Shown piece after piece: positions 1-11,944 of a stretch of 64,000 nucleotides of DNA. This DNA is from Pohlia nutans (Eukaryota > Streptophyta > Bryopsida > Bryales > Mniaceae), in NCBI GenBank assembly GCA_022496805.1, contig CM040085.1:12367811-12431810 (forward strand), given 5' to 3'. The notes beneath the pieces are model-generated. The model made no database searches. It was given only the letters and a program-made list of their open reading frames with translations, and was not told the DNA's origin. A program made the translations under genes and the position numbers. The first letter of the stretch is position 1, and every line of letters starts with the position of its first letter.

Positions 1-765
1 AGTTGGTGGTTTTAGGACATCCAACCTTAGTTGTCAAATCTACAGCAGTGTGTTGGAACTTTCAATTTTGCACCCCAAAATTGAGTACAGATTTCAAGAT
101 CGAAGAGGCAAATACATTGGATATTGAGCATAATTGGACCCAATTGGACCCACATAACATTCAGTAGCCTTCATGTCCACTGCCTTTCCTTCATGCACTC
201 TGCTCATCACCTTGAGCTTCCACTCTTGGGGGGTGCACTCCCTCTTATATTTTGCATACACGTGTGCTCAGGACCTATTTATTTGGGGGCTATTTACCTT
301 GCAGAAAAGATTATAAGGTATGGTATTTTTCAAAATAAAGGTAAATGCTTGTATTTTAATACACCGTATTAGTAATTATAATTTTTTGGAGGAATCATTT
401 TAAAATACCCTATTTTACTTATATTGCATTTTTTTCCTTATACCCCAAGTAACCAATTTTTTTGACTACACCCCCCCTTTTTTTTTTCTCGAAGCCCAAT
501 TGTTCATTTTTTTCTTACACCCCATTTTTTTTTGGTTCTGTAAGCGACATTTTTTTTCATGAAGGACATTTCTCTTCTTACAACCATGAATTGTGAAGTT
601 GAGCCACGATGCTAAACTCACATGAACTAAATCAAAACAATAAACCTAAGGCAAAATCACGCAACTGAAGCATTGTCATAGACTGTGAAATGATATTCAA
701 AACAAGCAGTACTCCCACAAGCCAACGCTCCTTGCAAATCGCAATCCAAAGACCATCAACAATGA
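1..765. other. gene-free stretch
   Basis: No supported gene. The short reading frame near the start (124-372) shows no recognisable domain or splice structure. The stretch has several T and C homopolymers around 460-560, typical of decayed spacer DNA. Confidence 0.6.
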
Positions 766-1160
766 ACACGCAATTCGCTATTTATGCACTTGGCCAAGTG
801 CGCTCATTTCATAAGCATATTTGACTTTAAAAAAAAGTTGGTTAAAAGTTCTCTAAAAAACATCAATGTTGTCTTTCTACAATCACTTAAATTGTAAACA
901 AATAATTATTTTAATTATTTTTTATTCTTATCTTTATCTTTTCTTTTATCTTTTCTTTTTTATCTTTTCTTTTTTATCTTGTCTTCTTTCTTGTCTCCCT
1001 CTTTTCTTTCTTCTTGTCTTTCTTCTTGTCTTTCTTCTTGTCTTTTTTCTTGTCTTCCTCTTGTCTTTCTTCTTGTCTTCCTTTTTGTCTTCCTTTTTGT
1101 CTTTTTTTTCTTCTACTTTTTCTTCAATTGTGGCTGCTAAATCCTAAAAAATGGGTGCAA

Positions 1161-1212
<52 letters not shown>

Positions 1213-1983
1213 TTTTTTTTTTTTTTTTTTTTTTTGGTTGGCCATGGGGTGCTGCTGAACCCTAAATGGCGGCCGCCAAAAAGAAGAAGAAGAAGAAGAA
1301 GAAGAAGAAGAAGAAAAAAATTAAAATTTTCTTCTGGTTGACCGTGGGGTGCTGCTGAACCCTAAATGGCAGCTGCCAAAAAAAAAAAAAAAAAAAAAAA
1401 AAGTTTTTTTTTTTTTTTTTTTTGAAAATTTTCTTTTTTTAGCCTATGGGGTGCGCGGCCGCGCATCCAAAGACCCTCCCATTCTCTTCTCCCTCTTCAT
1501 CTTCTTCCCCTCTCCTCATATATAAAGGGGAGAGGAGAGAGGGGAGGGAAAGGGAGTGGGAGAGATGAGATGGAGATGAAGATAGAGAGGGAGATGAAGA
1601 TGGAGATGAGGGAGATGGGAGGGTCTTTGGTTACGCGACCGCGCACCCCTAGCGGCTAAAAATAGAAAATAGGGTTCAGCAACACCCCACGGCCAATCAA
1701 AAAAAAAAAAAAAAAAAAAAGACAGAAAGGAAGACAAGAAGAAAGACAAGAAAGAAGACATGAAAGAAATCAAGATATAAAGAAAAGATAAAATAAAAGA
1801 TAAAATAAAAGATAAAGATAAGAAAGAATAATAATTAAAATAATTGTTTGTTTACAATGTAAGGGATTGAAGAAAGACAATAATCGTCGTTTTTTAAAAA
1901 AAAAGTTAGACAAAAAAATTTATGCACTTGGGGACCAAGTGCATGATTATATGGCCAAGTGCGTAAATAGCAAATTGTGTGTT
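766..1983. mobile_element. foldback (long inverted-repeat) element
   Basis: The left end reads ACACGCAATTCGCTA and the right end is the reverse complement of ACACACAATTTGCTA. Both continue into a CACTTGGCCAAGTGC-like block, a region matching TTGTAAACAAATAATTATT, and a long pyrimidine (left) or purine (right) tract, so the arms can pair over several hundred bases. The centre holds A and T homopolymers (about 1165-1235 and 1378-1423), a GAA/GAAG run, and a second nested inverted repeat around a GC-rich GGCCGCGC core with the words GGGTCTTTGG and CCAAAGACCC. No transposase is seen; the simple reading frames inside are low complexity. It is probably non-autonomous. The family is not recognised. 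Confidence 0.7.
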
Positions 1984-2913
1984 AATAATGCCAAAAAACT
2001 CAGAATACAAACACCCTAAACCCTAAGTTCTGGTGCAGAAAGAAGACCCTATTGAACGACAATTGCTTGAACCCTAACCTCCTCCGGCAAGCCACAATGA
2101 AACCATAAACCCTAACATCCACTACTCAAACAATCTCCAAGCGCGCGCCAAAGAAAATTAGAAAGAAGATTGCAATTCAAACAACATGATGAAATTTTTC
2201 CCTCCTGGCACGTAGGTAGAGAACATTAACTCCACATTGGATACGTTGTCTTAGTAACATTCAAGCCAGCCAACCCGCGAAGTCATCCATCCAAGCTTTT
2301 TCAACAGAAAATGACCTCTTTTCATCCACTAGCACAAACCCTACTCTAGACCCGCTACCCCTAGTAATTGTTTTAACGCTATTTTACATGTACTGACTAG
2401 ATAAAAGAGGCCATTATATGTGATGGTATTTTACATGTACACATGTTTCACTATTTGAAAACCCCCTATATTATATGTACATTTTGTGCAAAATTTATTT
2501 ACAATGAATATATTAGACCCTATTTTTTATCGCACATTGTTTCTACGATTTTCGTCAGTGCCCGCCCCGAGCTTCCACTTGTCCACTTAGCTACTGATGA
2601 ATGCTGTTAGATGTGAAATATTCCACACTATCTATTGTAGAGCCAAGGTAGTGATAGTGCATGTTACTAAATGTTATGGCATAACAAAACAACTTTGTTT
2701 CAATGCACGTGATGTCGTAATCCATACGGAAGAAGTTGAATATAATTTGGGCTCGTTCAATAATTACACTGAAAAGCAGGCTTGTGACACGCATTTGCAA
2801 CTAAGCATCTCTATGAACAACGGGGAACTACTTCCAATAAAGTAAACTGATGCAAGTTGGTGAGTACATGTGAGGTTCTGAGCTAGGTAAGGAATGAAGA
2901 TAGTCATACTCGT
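1984..2913. other. gene-free stretch
   Basis: No supported gene. A short pair of overlapping opposite-strand frames at 2591-2845 has no domain signature. Confidence 0.5.
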
Positions 2914-3465
2914 TTAACCCCTAAATGACAAGAGGGGGTAAGGATAAAACCTAGATGTGTTATAAAATGTTACTTCTGCGACTTTGATGAAGTCTGTTCT
3001 AAAACATAAAATGAGAAGCATGATGTTTGGTAGTTGTCTGTACGGTCAAACTTCTAAAAAATAGTTTTAGATACTCATTTAATGAATTTAAAAGCATTTA
3101 TCATTTAAAATTCACCAAAATTACAAATTCTATTTTTAGAATTTGAAATTTGGTATGATTGGTTAAAACTAGACATTCTATTCTAAAGTTTCAAAAGGCA
3201 GAAATTTCAAATGAGAGAACATCATTAGTGTCCTGGAATAGTAACTTTCATAACACTAGGACAATATTGAGGTCTTTGACTTTGAAAAATTCCTTAGTGA
3301 ACCTCATATTGCAAATGAAATGTATCAAACAACCATAGAACACGATTTCTACCCCCAATTTCGACAAAAAATCAAAACTTGAAAAATGTCATTTCATGAC
3401 TATAGGCATTCATTGCTCTTTAGGGCTACGATCAAAAATTGGTCGATCGGTCACTTGGGGGTTAA
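2914..3465. mobile_element. TTAA-flanked non-autonomous element, family A copy 1
   Basis: It starts TTAACCCCTAAATG and ends CACTTGGGGGTTAA, so terminal inverted repeats beginning CCCC are flanked by TTAA on both sides. It is colinear over its whole length with the element at 23603-24152: shared internal words include AGATGTGTTATAAAATGTTAC, the AACTTTGATGAAGT block and a GACAATATTGAGGT block. It has no coding capacity. TTAA target duplication with CCC-starting ends is the signature of the piggyBac superfamily; that assignment is inference because no transposase is present. Confidence 0.75.
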
Positions 3466-3573
3466 TTGGCACTTTCCACCATATTGGGACTTTTTGAAAT
3501 CTGCAATTGCCTACTGGATCTATGCCAGTTGTAGATTTCAAGGAGTCCTAGTATGGTGGAAAGTGCCAATTAA
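3462..3573. mobile_element. short TTAA-flanked hairpin element
   Basis: The arms TTAATTGGCACTTTCCACCA and TGGTGGAAAGTGCCAATTAA are exact reverse complements and run on into a less perfect inner stem (GACTTTTTGAAATCT against AGATTTCAAGGAGTC). The left TTAA is also the right TTAA of the neighbouring family A element, so the two share a target site. There is no coding potential. Confidence 0.7.
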
Positions 3574-3593
3574 ACAATTATGGCCTTGAAGGC

Positions 3594-3960
3594 TTAACCT
3601 TAAGCTCCCAAGAGACCATTTTTTGGTCGCTGCCCAATTTCTCGGGTTGTCCAAGGCCAAAAAACAACTCCTTTTCAAAATTTAAAATATGACATCATAG
3701 GTAAACGAGTCTTCTTTCCAATGCAATTAGAATTATGTTCATCCAATCAAAACTCTACTTAGGGGAATTTTTCAAAGTGAAACACCTCAATGTTGAAAGG
3801 CAACTTCAACACTTCGGGTAGGCTTGCCAAAAACTTTAAGCCAATGAGATTCCTTGGGCACTTCAAAGGAACTTTTGTCCAACTCACCGCCGGGCTCACT
3901 ACATGGGTTGCATGTCATGAATTGTCGGCTCTTCCAATTGGAGGAGATTTGAAGGGGTAA
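3594..3960. mobile_element. degenerate family A relative
   Basis: TTAACCTTAAGC opens a segment that resembles the beginning of the inverted family A copy at 16297: both have an ACCATTTTxxGGTCxCTGCCC-like block, then GAATTATGTT and a TTCAAAGTGAA block about 120 bases further on. The far end is not clear, so the right limit is approximate. Confidence 0.45.
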
Positions 3961-5524
3961 TCTAATTTAGCCAAAATCTCTTACTTCCCTTCATACCGGC
4001 ATATCCCCATTCATTACATGGTCTCTTAAAAAATGCTAATGAATTGAACATCTTGTCAAATTGAGTCATGCATCTTGTTATCTACCTCATGTTGAAGATG
4101 GTCAAAAATGGCACATTATTTCAACTTTTTTTTTTTGGGGTTTGAGAGCCCATCAAAGCAAGGCTGCCCGGATTTTTCAGGGCTTGAAATTTCAAATTTT
4201 CAACTTCATTTGCTATTATCTTGACATCCGTACGGTCAAATGTCTTGAAATTTGAGAGATGGTTTATAAGGCCTGGGAGTACAAGATCCTACAGTTGGAA
4301 TAAAAAAAAAGTTTTGAAAAGCATTCAGAGATCATCAACAAAAATTAACCAAAATGAGGCAGTTTTGGGTGGGGGACCCCCCTCGGACATTTACGGGTTG
4401 ACAGGAATTATATAAAAAGATGAAAGGACTAACCTCATCAGAATTTGAGAGAACGGTCGTCATATAATATCATAGTAACTGCTGCGTTTGAGCAGCTCGG
4501 GAACATCATACAAATTCTAATAGATTTCAGATTCTAGAATGCACCTTCACTGATTGCAATCTCCAGTGATTCCTTCTTTCTAAAGTTTCTGCCTCAATGT
4601 TAGAAGCCCAAAAGAATTGAAAGTTACACCTCACTTTGAGCAGATCCAGCCTCTTTCCTATCCGTCGCGCAAAAGTAGTACATCTCAAGCTTTCGACTTA
4701 TTCTTGCTCATCATTTTCAACAAAGTCAAAGAACGCACTAGTAGGAAATGTGTCGTTTTTCACTTACTATAAATGAAAAAGGAATGAAACCACGCCTGGC
4801 ACATGGGTTGTGTCAATGCTGGTGAGTGCTTTTGGTCACAAGAAGACAGAAATATAATCACAATATTCCGTCACTGTTCACTGTTTCCACGAAGTGGGGA
4901 ATGAAAAACGCCAGATCTGCTACTAGTGACGCTGCTCAAAGAAACGAATAATATTAACAAATGAGTGGTATTCTGAAGAATATTGGAACTTCAATCGTCG
5001 AAAGTTCTAGAGGACGGAAGGAACCATCACATACACATCGTACATCATCAGGAGGTAAAAAATGAGACAATGAAAAAGCCACCGAATATCTTTACTAACT
5101 CAAAGTCAATTCCAGTTGCACCATTCACTCAAGCAAAAAATCAAAATTTGATCTATTTTAATGTGGGTCACAATCCACAAGGCTTCTGGCAGTGTGTCTG
5201 TCGGGATCAACTGCATAAAATTTGTGGTTCTGCACAAATGAATTGATACATTAGAATGCAAATAAGTTGATGACTTAGAATGGTTCAAAAGGATCGTTTA
5301 AGAGCGTCCCTTCTAATCAAAGATTTGGCTAACGTATGCCAATCAAATTCGACAATTTGTGCTTTCCACAAACCACAAAGTACTAGGAGTATAGGTCACT
5401 ACGTACTACGAGTGGACTTGAAAGTTTATTTAAACTTGAAAACCTATGCGCGTACCAAATGTTGATCTATTACAATAACTTGAAGTCACTCAGAAAGGGA
5501 TGGACCATGATTTAGAAAGATAAC
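3961..5524. other. gene-free stretch
   Basis: No supported gene. Short frames at 4061-4415 and 4983-5246 lack recognisable domains. The 3' neighbour is the carbamoyl-phosphate synthase relic on the minus strand, whose C-terminal part should lie here but was not found. Confidence 0.5.
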
Positions 5525-6690
5525 CTGAGCGCTGATTTCCACACGGTCAGTCGTACTAGATGGTTTCCACCGTGATGACCGAATTTCATCTTGAATGTCG
5601 TGCCACCAAATGCCTGGCCTAGTAGTTGATGACCCATACAAATTCCAAACACTGGGACTTTGGAAACCAAATCCTGCACACTTTTGACCGCGGACGGGTC
5701 ACCGGGTATGGACCATTGCTGAAAAGGAGACCATCCGGCTTGAGCTTCAAATCTTCGGAAGAGGGATATGTGGATAATTTTATATCCATAGGAGGTAATG
5801 CTCCTTAGAATTTGTTCTGTTGTGCACCAAAACCGAATGTCACCACCTAAACACCATCGCATAAATCAACAGTGAGAAAAAAATTGTCCAATATTGTTTA
5901 GTGAGCCTTGAGGACGGAACTGAACTCAACAACCATGAGATTAGGTCTATTGATTCATTTGACATCTACTGATAATTCGTTAAAGCAACAGTAATATCAG
6001 GTATGAAAATATTCAGGCACTTACATGAAACGTCTGAATGTCAGAATCAGGAATGGTTGCACTAAATTCCCACTCCAAGTCGGTTTCATCTTTCCATTCA
6101 TAAGGTTCGATGCAGCTCACATCGGTAATTTGAATCCTTACCTGTTCGATCACCACATATATTGTCAATATATGCAGTGATGAATCTCCTGGAATGGACA
6201 GAGACTATCCATGTAGATCATAGTCATGGCCTTCAGGACCATTGTACCCAATCAACTCCCAGTGTGAGTCAAAGAAAATATAACCAAAATGTAATGAATA
6301 AATTGATCCCTCCCTGCAATCTTCCAGGTATAAATATCTCTACTAGCTCATCATCGGTCTTGGATTTATCTCTTGTCAAAACTCCAATCACAAAGCTGCC
6401 ATCTTCTCGCAGGCGCCTAGAAATAGATCGAGTGTCTATATCAGCTGCAATCACCACCACAAGCAGAGACACCTTAGAATGAACATAAGGTTACGTTGAC
6501 TGCTAGTATATTTTAAACATAGATTCCTAAGGTGAATGAACCACATGTGCTAAATTTAAGGTTGAAAATCTCATGCAATAAGAAATTATCATGCACAAGA
6601 AGTTGCAAATGACGGGCATCGAGAAACTTACATTACATTTCCTCTCTAAATATTTCAGGAAGAGTTTCTGAAGATCTCCAGTTCGACAAC
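5525..6690 (-). pseudogene. carA-like: carbamoyl-phosphate synthase small subunit relic
   Basis: The intact enzyme is the plastid glutaminase subunit that supplies ammonia for carbamoyl phosphate (arginine and pyrimidine synthesis). Four exon remnants are visible on the minus strand: 6690-6632 (SNWRSSETLPE-like), 6444 to about 6310 (DIDTRSISRRLREDGSF, SKTDDELVE), 6141-6025 (VSCIEPYEWKDETDLEWEF) and about 5840-5525 ([31 protein letters not shown]). The nucleophile motif GICMGHQ of the class I glutamine amidotransferase is kept. GT-AG borders remain at most exons. The reading frame is broken several times: after SKTDDELVE, before PGDPSAV and after GGNH. The transit peptide, N-terminal domain and C-terminal catalytic His/Glu region are not present. 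It is a truncated, decayed copy; a functional paralogue should exist elsewhere. Confidence 0.85.
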
Positions 6691-7904
6691 CTGAAATCAA
6701 AGCAGCTTCTTTAGAAAGTGAAGAAGAGGATTATGCACAGTTGCTTGCTTCTTTTACAGTTGTTGTGGTTCATGTTTACTCGCCTTACTTGGGTGTGTAG
6801 ATGCAAAACGCACTCAGACTTGGCAAAAAGAACTAGTAGGATAAACCACAGTTTGGACTAGTGGTTTTGCCTATTATTTGATAACAGTATTGGTTTTCCC
6901 CCCTCATTAGCTCTATCGGATTACCCTCTCAACTTGGATAGAAGTTATGGACAGTGAAAACAATTTATGACACAAGTGACAAGTTCTTTCATGGAAAACA
7001 AGCAGGCGGGAATTTCTTTTCCGAGGCTGACTTGAGGCCTACTGTTCCTACCTCGAATAAGTTGAATGCCTGGACAATCCCAGCGCAACTGGCGCAATGG
7101 CGATGGTTTCAGAATATTCTGTTCAGCCTGGGCTCGGCTCCTATGTTTAGCCCTTCGATCATCGGGAACGCTGGCGCAATGGCGCTGGTTCTAGAATCTT
7201 CCTGGAACGAAGGGTCCAGCTAGCACGGTCACTGCAATGGCGATGCTTCCCGAATATGCTCGCCACAGCAGCTCCGGATTGCTATATGGGGCACTGGCCA
7301 TGCATGGCACCGATGGAGCTTGACGTCTGGATGAAGCAGCCTGTGCATGCATCGCACACGCACGTTTTGCAGGTCTGTTTGCACGAACCTTGTGGCCCGG
7401 ACGGTTCAGGAGGGGTCCAGAGTTGTCTCTAGAAGCCGTAGTCCGGTGCAGGGTGTGATCATGGTCAAGTTTACAGCGTACATGCCAGGCTCTTACTTCC
7501 TTCTCGTGGAGAACCTCAGTCTCTAGGAGCTGGCAGATAAAGCTTCACTGCAGACTCCGATGTATTTCATGCAGATTTCACATGATGTTGATCAAGGCAC
7601 TCGGTGTAAGCTGTGGAATTAATGGCGGTTGCTCTTGGCATTGAGTATCGGTGGGTTGGGACCTTGTGGCTTGTGGTTTGCAGAGACAAGCAGAGAATCA
7701 GGTCGTGGCACAGACCGCATCAGCACGGGCACGGAGAATAATACTGATTGGTAACGCTCTCTCTTGGCCATTCTACAATTCACAGATGGTCAATTTGTGA
7801 GTGACGCGGTAAAGTGTGGTATCACGGGAGTAATGATGGGGTTAAATGCACTTTTGTTTGGTGGTGCTGTATGCAGGTAACCGAAGGGGTTGCTGTGAGC
7901 GGTT
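6691..7904. other. gene-free, relatively GC-rich stretch upstream of the receptor kinase
   Basis: No gene is supported. Three related short direct repeats built on GCAATGGCGATG or GCAATGGCGCTGGTT lie near 7092, 7175 and 7227. The stretch precedes the LRR receptor kinase relic and may contain its former promoter and leader, but no core promoter motif can be assigned with confidence. Confidence 0.4.
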
Positions 7905-10900
7905 TTGAGCAACCAAGATTGGCGGGGATGGAGAAGGGGAATTCTGGCATCATGCGGCTATGGGAGAGTTTGCCTTCTGTATGCCAGTGCCGCATGTACA
8001 GTTATGGTGTTTTCAGGATGTGTGTTGGGTCTCAATGAAGAAGGCCAGTTGCTGATCAATTGGAAGCAAGGTTCTCTGCAGGATCCGGACAACAGCTTGA
8101 GCAACTGGAATGCCTCGGATGCCACTCGGTGTTTCTGGAATGGTGTGAATTGCACTCAGGGTTCTGTATCCGCAGTGGATTTCTCTCCTTTCGTGAACCT
8201 TGGAGGCCCTATCGACACTCTCGCTTTTGGTTAGTCGATGAATCCTCCTTGTGCCGTTAATGTACCACTTTGCGTGTCATTCAAGTGGCTTTGATCATAG
8301 TGCAAGCATATTGTGTAGTGTCCTGAGACATGGATGTACTTTCAGTATCTTTGTTGACATCAATGGTGTGTTGTTATGCAGCAAAGTTTGCCAATCTCAC
8401 AATTTTGAATGTTGGATACACGAATATGAATGGAACTTTCCCTGCAGACATTGTGAATTGTTCAAAGCTTGTGTACCTCAACTGTAGTTACACCTATATT
8501 ACCGGGGAATTACCAGAAGATATTTCAAACCTCCAAAGTCTGCAGGTATTGGACCTAACATACGCAATGATGGAAGGCACGGTTATGACGAGATTTGACA
8601 AGTTTCCGGAGCTGCGAGTCTTGCATCTTTATTGGAACAACTTTGTGGGCCAAATGCCACAATCCATTCTTTCAATGAAGAAGCTTGAAGAATTGACTCT
8701 TTCGAATAACAATTGGAATGTTACACTTCCGTCGTTGGACTTCTTCACACCTTAAAACCTTAAAGTTTTATGGTTGGATTCAAACTTAGATCTCCTGAAT
8801 GAAGTGCAGTGGCTGAATTTTAGTTCATGGAAGAGCATGGAAGATCTTCAATTATATGGAATCAACTTTCGTCGAGGTTTATTTCTAACGGGTGTTTCAG
8901 AGATGACCCAATTGAAGACACTCCGACTTGAGAGGTGCAACATTATGGGCCCAATTCCATCAGAGCTTAAAAATTTGACGCAATTGAAGGCCCTTAATTT
9001 AGGAAATAACACGTTGACAGGCCATATTCCAGACATATTTGGAAGCATGTCCAATTTGACCTTCCTATGGGAGTTCGTCAACCAATTGATAGGGCCTCTT
9101 CCACCCTCTTTGTGGCAGTGCAAAAGGTTTAGTGAAATCATTACATTCGAAAATGGTTTAAACGGGGATCTAACAGGTATTTCAAACTTCAAGGGTAATT
9201 TAACTTTGATGGATGTTGCCTAAAATAACTTTACTGGAGAGATTCCAACTAGTTTGGGTAATCAAACCCAACTCACTTTTCTTGATCTTTCTAACAATAC
9301 TTTCACTGGAGGAATTCCAGATAGTTTTGGAAACCTCTTGGTCGTGTCAGACCTATACCTAACAAACAGTAATTTAAGTGGACAAATTCCGCGTGGATTG
9401 GCTAACATTGAAGGATTGGTTAATTTTGAACTCTACGGCAATCAACTCACTGGTGAAATCCCATATGATCTTGGAAAGAAAGCATTGAATCTCAAGTACG
9501 TGGACTTGAGTTTAAACAATCTTGAAGGGCATTTACCTCCATACCTTTGTTGGGGTAACAATGTGCGATTTGTCGCATTGTTTGCAAATAGACTCACTGG
9601 TACAATACCTGAATCATATGGCAATTGTTCAAATTTGGGTGTAATGCGATTAGACAACAATCACCTTGAAGGGATAGTGCCGCCAGGCTTGTGGGGAAGT
9701 GAAAAGCTAGTGAGGATGCAATTGAATGGGAACAATCTTAGTGGAAGTATTCATGCAAACATCGGAAAGGCAACGTCTCTTTCTATCTTGTATTTGCAAA
9801 ATAATATCTTCTCGGGCCCCATTCCTCCAGAGATTGGACAAACCAGCTTGGTCAAATTTTTAGCCAATTCCAACAACCTCAATGGCACCCTCACTCCCTT
9901 GTTGGGAAACTTGTCAACATTGACGGAGCTTATATTAGGTGCTAATTCCTTTAGTGGCGCCATACCTTCGAACCTCAGCAATTGCAAGGAACTTGTGCAA
10001 TTGGACCTTTCCCAAAACCATCTAACCAACACCATTCCTGATGAGCTTGTCGACCTCTACAGACTAAGCACTCTCGATCTCTCAGAGAACAACCTCTCAG
10101 GAGCCATTCCCCAAGGCTTTTTCAGCATGATATCACTACAAATGCTAAATGTGGCATTCAACAACCTCACGGGGGTCATTCCAAATCAGAAAAATGGCCC
10201 AAGAGTTGTGATTGTGAACTTCACCGGTAATCCATATCTGTGCGTGGAAGGCTCATGTAGCACCAATTCATCTGCCATAAACTTGAAGTCCAAAAGGAGG
10301 AAAATACAAGCCTGGATTATACTTGTAGCGGTCATTGGAGTTGTGGCACTTGTGTTGTTTGTAGTGTTGGTTCTCACATTCAAAAGATGTAGAAGTGATT
10401 CGCGTGATATTCTACACTTGAGTGAAGATGAAAGTTCATGGACATTGACATCATTTCACAATAAAGTTTACTACGAAGATGAACTCACCGCCTTGGATGA
10501 AGATAATTTGATTGGAGCTGGCGGTGGAGGCAGAGTGTATAAGGTCACATTGAGTGACGGTGAAATTGTAGCCGTCAAGAAATTGTGGAATGTGAAGAAA
10601 GATGAGGGAGGCCATGACTATGGTTTTAAAGCCGAGGTTTGAAACGTCTAACCTAAGTTTTTGTTAGCATCAATTGCAAAGTTTAGTTGGTAACGAAGCA
10701 AATTCTCTCTTGAAATCACTAATGTGAATTGTATTAGAAGTTGAACCAAGTTGTTTGCTTCGACCTTGCAGTTAACGAGACTTGCAAACATTCGTCACCG
10801 GCACATCATAAAGCTTTTGTGTAGTTGTACTAAGTGCGACAACAACTTGCTAGTGTACGAATACATGTCCAATGGTAGTTTGGGAGATCTCTTGCATGGC

Positions 10901-11944
10901 CCAAGATCAAGTACACTTTCATGGGACATTCGCTACAAGATTGCCGTAGGGGCTGCCAAGGTTCATATACCGGCCCATTCTTTATGTTTGGAATATGGAA
11001 ATATCAAGGTTTAGTTTTCCGTTTAACAATAGCATCTTAGAATCGTTCATGTATTTTAAGAATGTGGCATAATTTAGGGCTTGATGTACTTTGACAGGGA
11101 CTTCAATATTTGCACCACGAGTGCTCACCCCAAATCTTACATCGAGACATTAAGTCTAACAATATTTTGGTGGACTTGGAGTATGAAGCGCACTTGGCTG
11201 ATTTTGGTATTACGAAGATGGTGGAATCTGTGACATCACATAAGTTGTTTTCAATTGCTGGCTCTTTGGGCTACATTCCTCCAGGTGAACTGCTTTAAAT
11301 ATCTATATATCACACTGAATTTTGTTGATAGCATATTTATTTAAGTTGTAAACCTGCTAAATTGTAGTAGTCCAATTTCATCACCACTCTCATCTAAATG
11401 AATGGCATTGAATGGAATTGATAGTGGATTCATTTGAGATGTAACTTTGACCATTGTATATTGCGTTTGTGGCTAATTTCAACACTGGTCTCATAGAGTT
11501 ATTATGGTTTGCATTGTGGGTGGAGAAATTTATACAGAGTACTCATTTGGAACTCGAGTGACGGAGAAAATCGATATCTAAAGCTTTGGTGTTGTACTCT
11601 TAGTATTGGTGACAGACAAACGTGCAGCTGACCCATTAGAGCCTGTAGAAGGAACAACGCTTGTACAATGGGTTCGCAATAGAATCAATAGTGTGGTGAC
11701 ATCAAAAGATTTGCATGAAATCTTAGATTCCAAATGTCGGATGGGTTTACAAAGTGAGATGATCCAAGTTTTGAAAATTGCGACATTGTGCACTAATACC
11801 ATGCCTACGAGTCATCCATCAATGCACGAGGTTGTGAAAATGTTAGAAGACATAGCTTCTAAGTCGAGCACAAAAATAGATACTAGCAAGAATGAGGGAG
11901 TGGAAGGGGACTTTTATGAGTTTGATGTGGTTGTACAAAGTTGA
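7905..11944 (+). pseudogene. LRR receptor-like kinase (HAESA/HSL-like, class XI), three in-frame stops
   Basis: A single-pass receptor kinase would sense a peptide outside the cell and phosphorylate targets inside. Five exons fit with matching phase: about 7905-8229, 8382-10636, 10772-10960, 11098-11284 and 11538-11944. Order: hydrophobic leader, LRRNT-like segment (NWNASDATRCFWNGVNCT), about twenty LRRs (NNTFTGGIP, NNNLSGSI type), a membrane segment (IILVAVIGVVALVLFVVLVL) and a kinase. Kinase motifs: GAGGGGRVYK P-loop, VAVKKL lysine, [10 protein letters not shown] catalytic loop, ADFG, then GYIPPEYS across the last intron. In-frame TAA codons sit at 8753-8755, 9221-9223 (both where CAA for Gln would fit) and 11579-11581 (in the conserved DIYSFG, where Tyr is expected). 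There are no frameshifts within exons 2-5. The start is uncertain: an alternative ATG in another frame lies at 7929. Decay looks recent because all splice sites are intact. Confidence 0.88.

Noticed and set aside
866..1265. Leucine/serine/phenylalanine and lysine-rich frames
   Set aside because: Translation of the pyrimidine and A/T tracts of the foldback element.
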